From Alteromonas genovensis (GTDB taxonomy: Bacteria > Pseudomonadota > Gammaproteobacteria > Enterobacterales > Alteromonadaceae): DNA of 64,000 bases. The translations under genes were made by a program, and so were the position numbers. Shown here piece after piece: positions 63,789 through 64,000 of the stretch. The stretch lies in contig NZ_JAAAWO010000002.1 in NCBI RefSeq assembly GCF_010500895.1, positions 372,001 through 436,000 on the forward strand, given 5' to 3'. The notes under the pieces are model-generated. The model searched no databases and was not told the DNA's origin. It saw only the letters and a list, made by a program, of their open reading frames with translations. Within the stretch, counting starts at the first letter, position 1. Each line of letters starts with the position of its first letter.

Positions 63789-64000
63789 TGTTAGTGCTAC
63801 TCTTTGCTATTTTAGGGGGTGTTATTACGTATAAGCTGTCTATTTTACGTTGGATGAATGCTATTCGAGCAAGCAGTACCTGTACGTTAATATGTTACGT
63901 ACTGTTGGCTTACACAGCAGGCACAGAGACGGCAAATACGTATACCAGCATTTTTTTTGGCGGAAGCTTTGTTGGAATGACATCATCACATCGCCTATCA
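63788..64000 (+). CDS. Membrane protein, start only (3' end outside window)
   Basis: The frame opens with GTG 63788 inside the TAGTG overlap and stays open for 71 codons to the window edge. It has two hydrophobic spans (LVLLFAILGGVITY and CTLICYVLLAYTAG) and GGSFVGMTSSHRL, echoing the previous protein. It is not recognised. The shared motif suggests that the pair makes a two-part membrane complex. Confidence 0.6.
   Translation, partial: MLVLLFAILGGVITYKLSILRWMNAIRASSTCTLICYVLLAYTAGTETANTYTSIFFGGSFVGMTSSHRLS

Overview
The window looks like chromosome of a marine gammaproteobacterium of the Alteromonas type. The grounds are gene content and order. There are three large TonB-dependent receptors, a sodium-type (Vibrio-like) MotY next to RNase T, an rsx/rnf operon followed by an nth-type gene, smrB-prmB-aroC in the order seen in enteric bacteria, a yeaG-yeaH-ycgB operon, and a moderate G+C content by eye. 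No phage, plasmid, CRISPR or insertion-sequence transposase was found. Identity to a named species was not tested.

Layout. 1-6.1 kb: the end of argS, an FMN reductase, a TonB-dependent receptor broken by one extra base, and a TPR/aspartyl beta-hydroxylase-like protein. 6.3-12.4 kb: a cysteine-synthase-family lyase, a secreted phosphatase/nuclease-family protein, a lipoprotein, a DUF2177 membrane protein, and a convergent two-gene operon for fatty-acid desaturation whose upstream region carries two FabR/DesT-like palindromes. 12.7-17.9 kb: prfB with its programmed frameshift, lysS, then a leftward Hpt / RluA-type / panE operon whose last two genes carry in-frame minisatellites. 18.2-23.5 kb: an M16 peptidase, gshA and a lytic-transglycosylase-like lipoprotein. 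23.5-24.1 kb: a compact regulatory region with a Fur-like box driving a predicted ~80-nt leftward small RNA, two FNR-type boxes, and a 40-residue membrane protein. 24.1-28.2 kb: smrB, prmB, aroC and an MFS carrier. 28.3-33.2 kb: the yeaG-yeaH-ycgB stress operon. 33.4-34.8 kb: sodB and grxD. 35.1-42.8 kb: a cell-surface signalling locus with ECF sigma factor, FecR anti-sigma and STN-bearing receptor, preceded by a close paralogue of the receptor that lacks the STN domain. 42.9-50.7 kb: bfd under two Fur-like boxes, rnt, motY with a sigma-28 type promoter, glpQ-like, gloA, a cold-shock gene, an M28 peptidase and an unusual nth. 51-57 kb: the complete rsxABCDGE operon. 57.3-57.5 kb: two identical tRNA-Asn genes. 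57.5-58.8 kb: a 1.2-kb AT-rich stretch with an inverted pair of DnaA-box-like sequences. 58.8-64 kb: a MATE efflux pump, uvrB, a LysR regulator and two overlapping membrane-protein genes, the last cut by the window edge.

Iron, oxygen and redox recur: the Fur-like sites, bfd, sodB, grxD, gshA, gloA, the FNR sites and the Rsx complex. Two non-coding themes also stand out. Short tandem repeats of 12-18 bp occur at six places, in coding and non-coding DNA. A repeat with ends of the type GGGCGTGTTGATCTTT appears once as a 265-bp inverted-repeat-bounded element and twice as solo ends. The best candidates for something undescribed are the Fur-type small RNA unit at 23.6 kb, the FNR-controlled micropeptide gene beside it, the inverted-repeat element at 50.7-51.0 kb, and the nth variant without the iron-sulfur cysteines.
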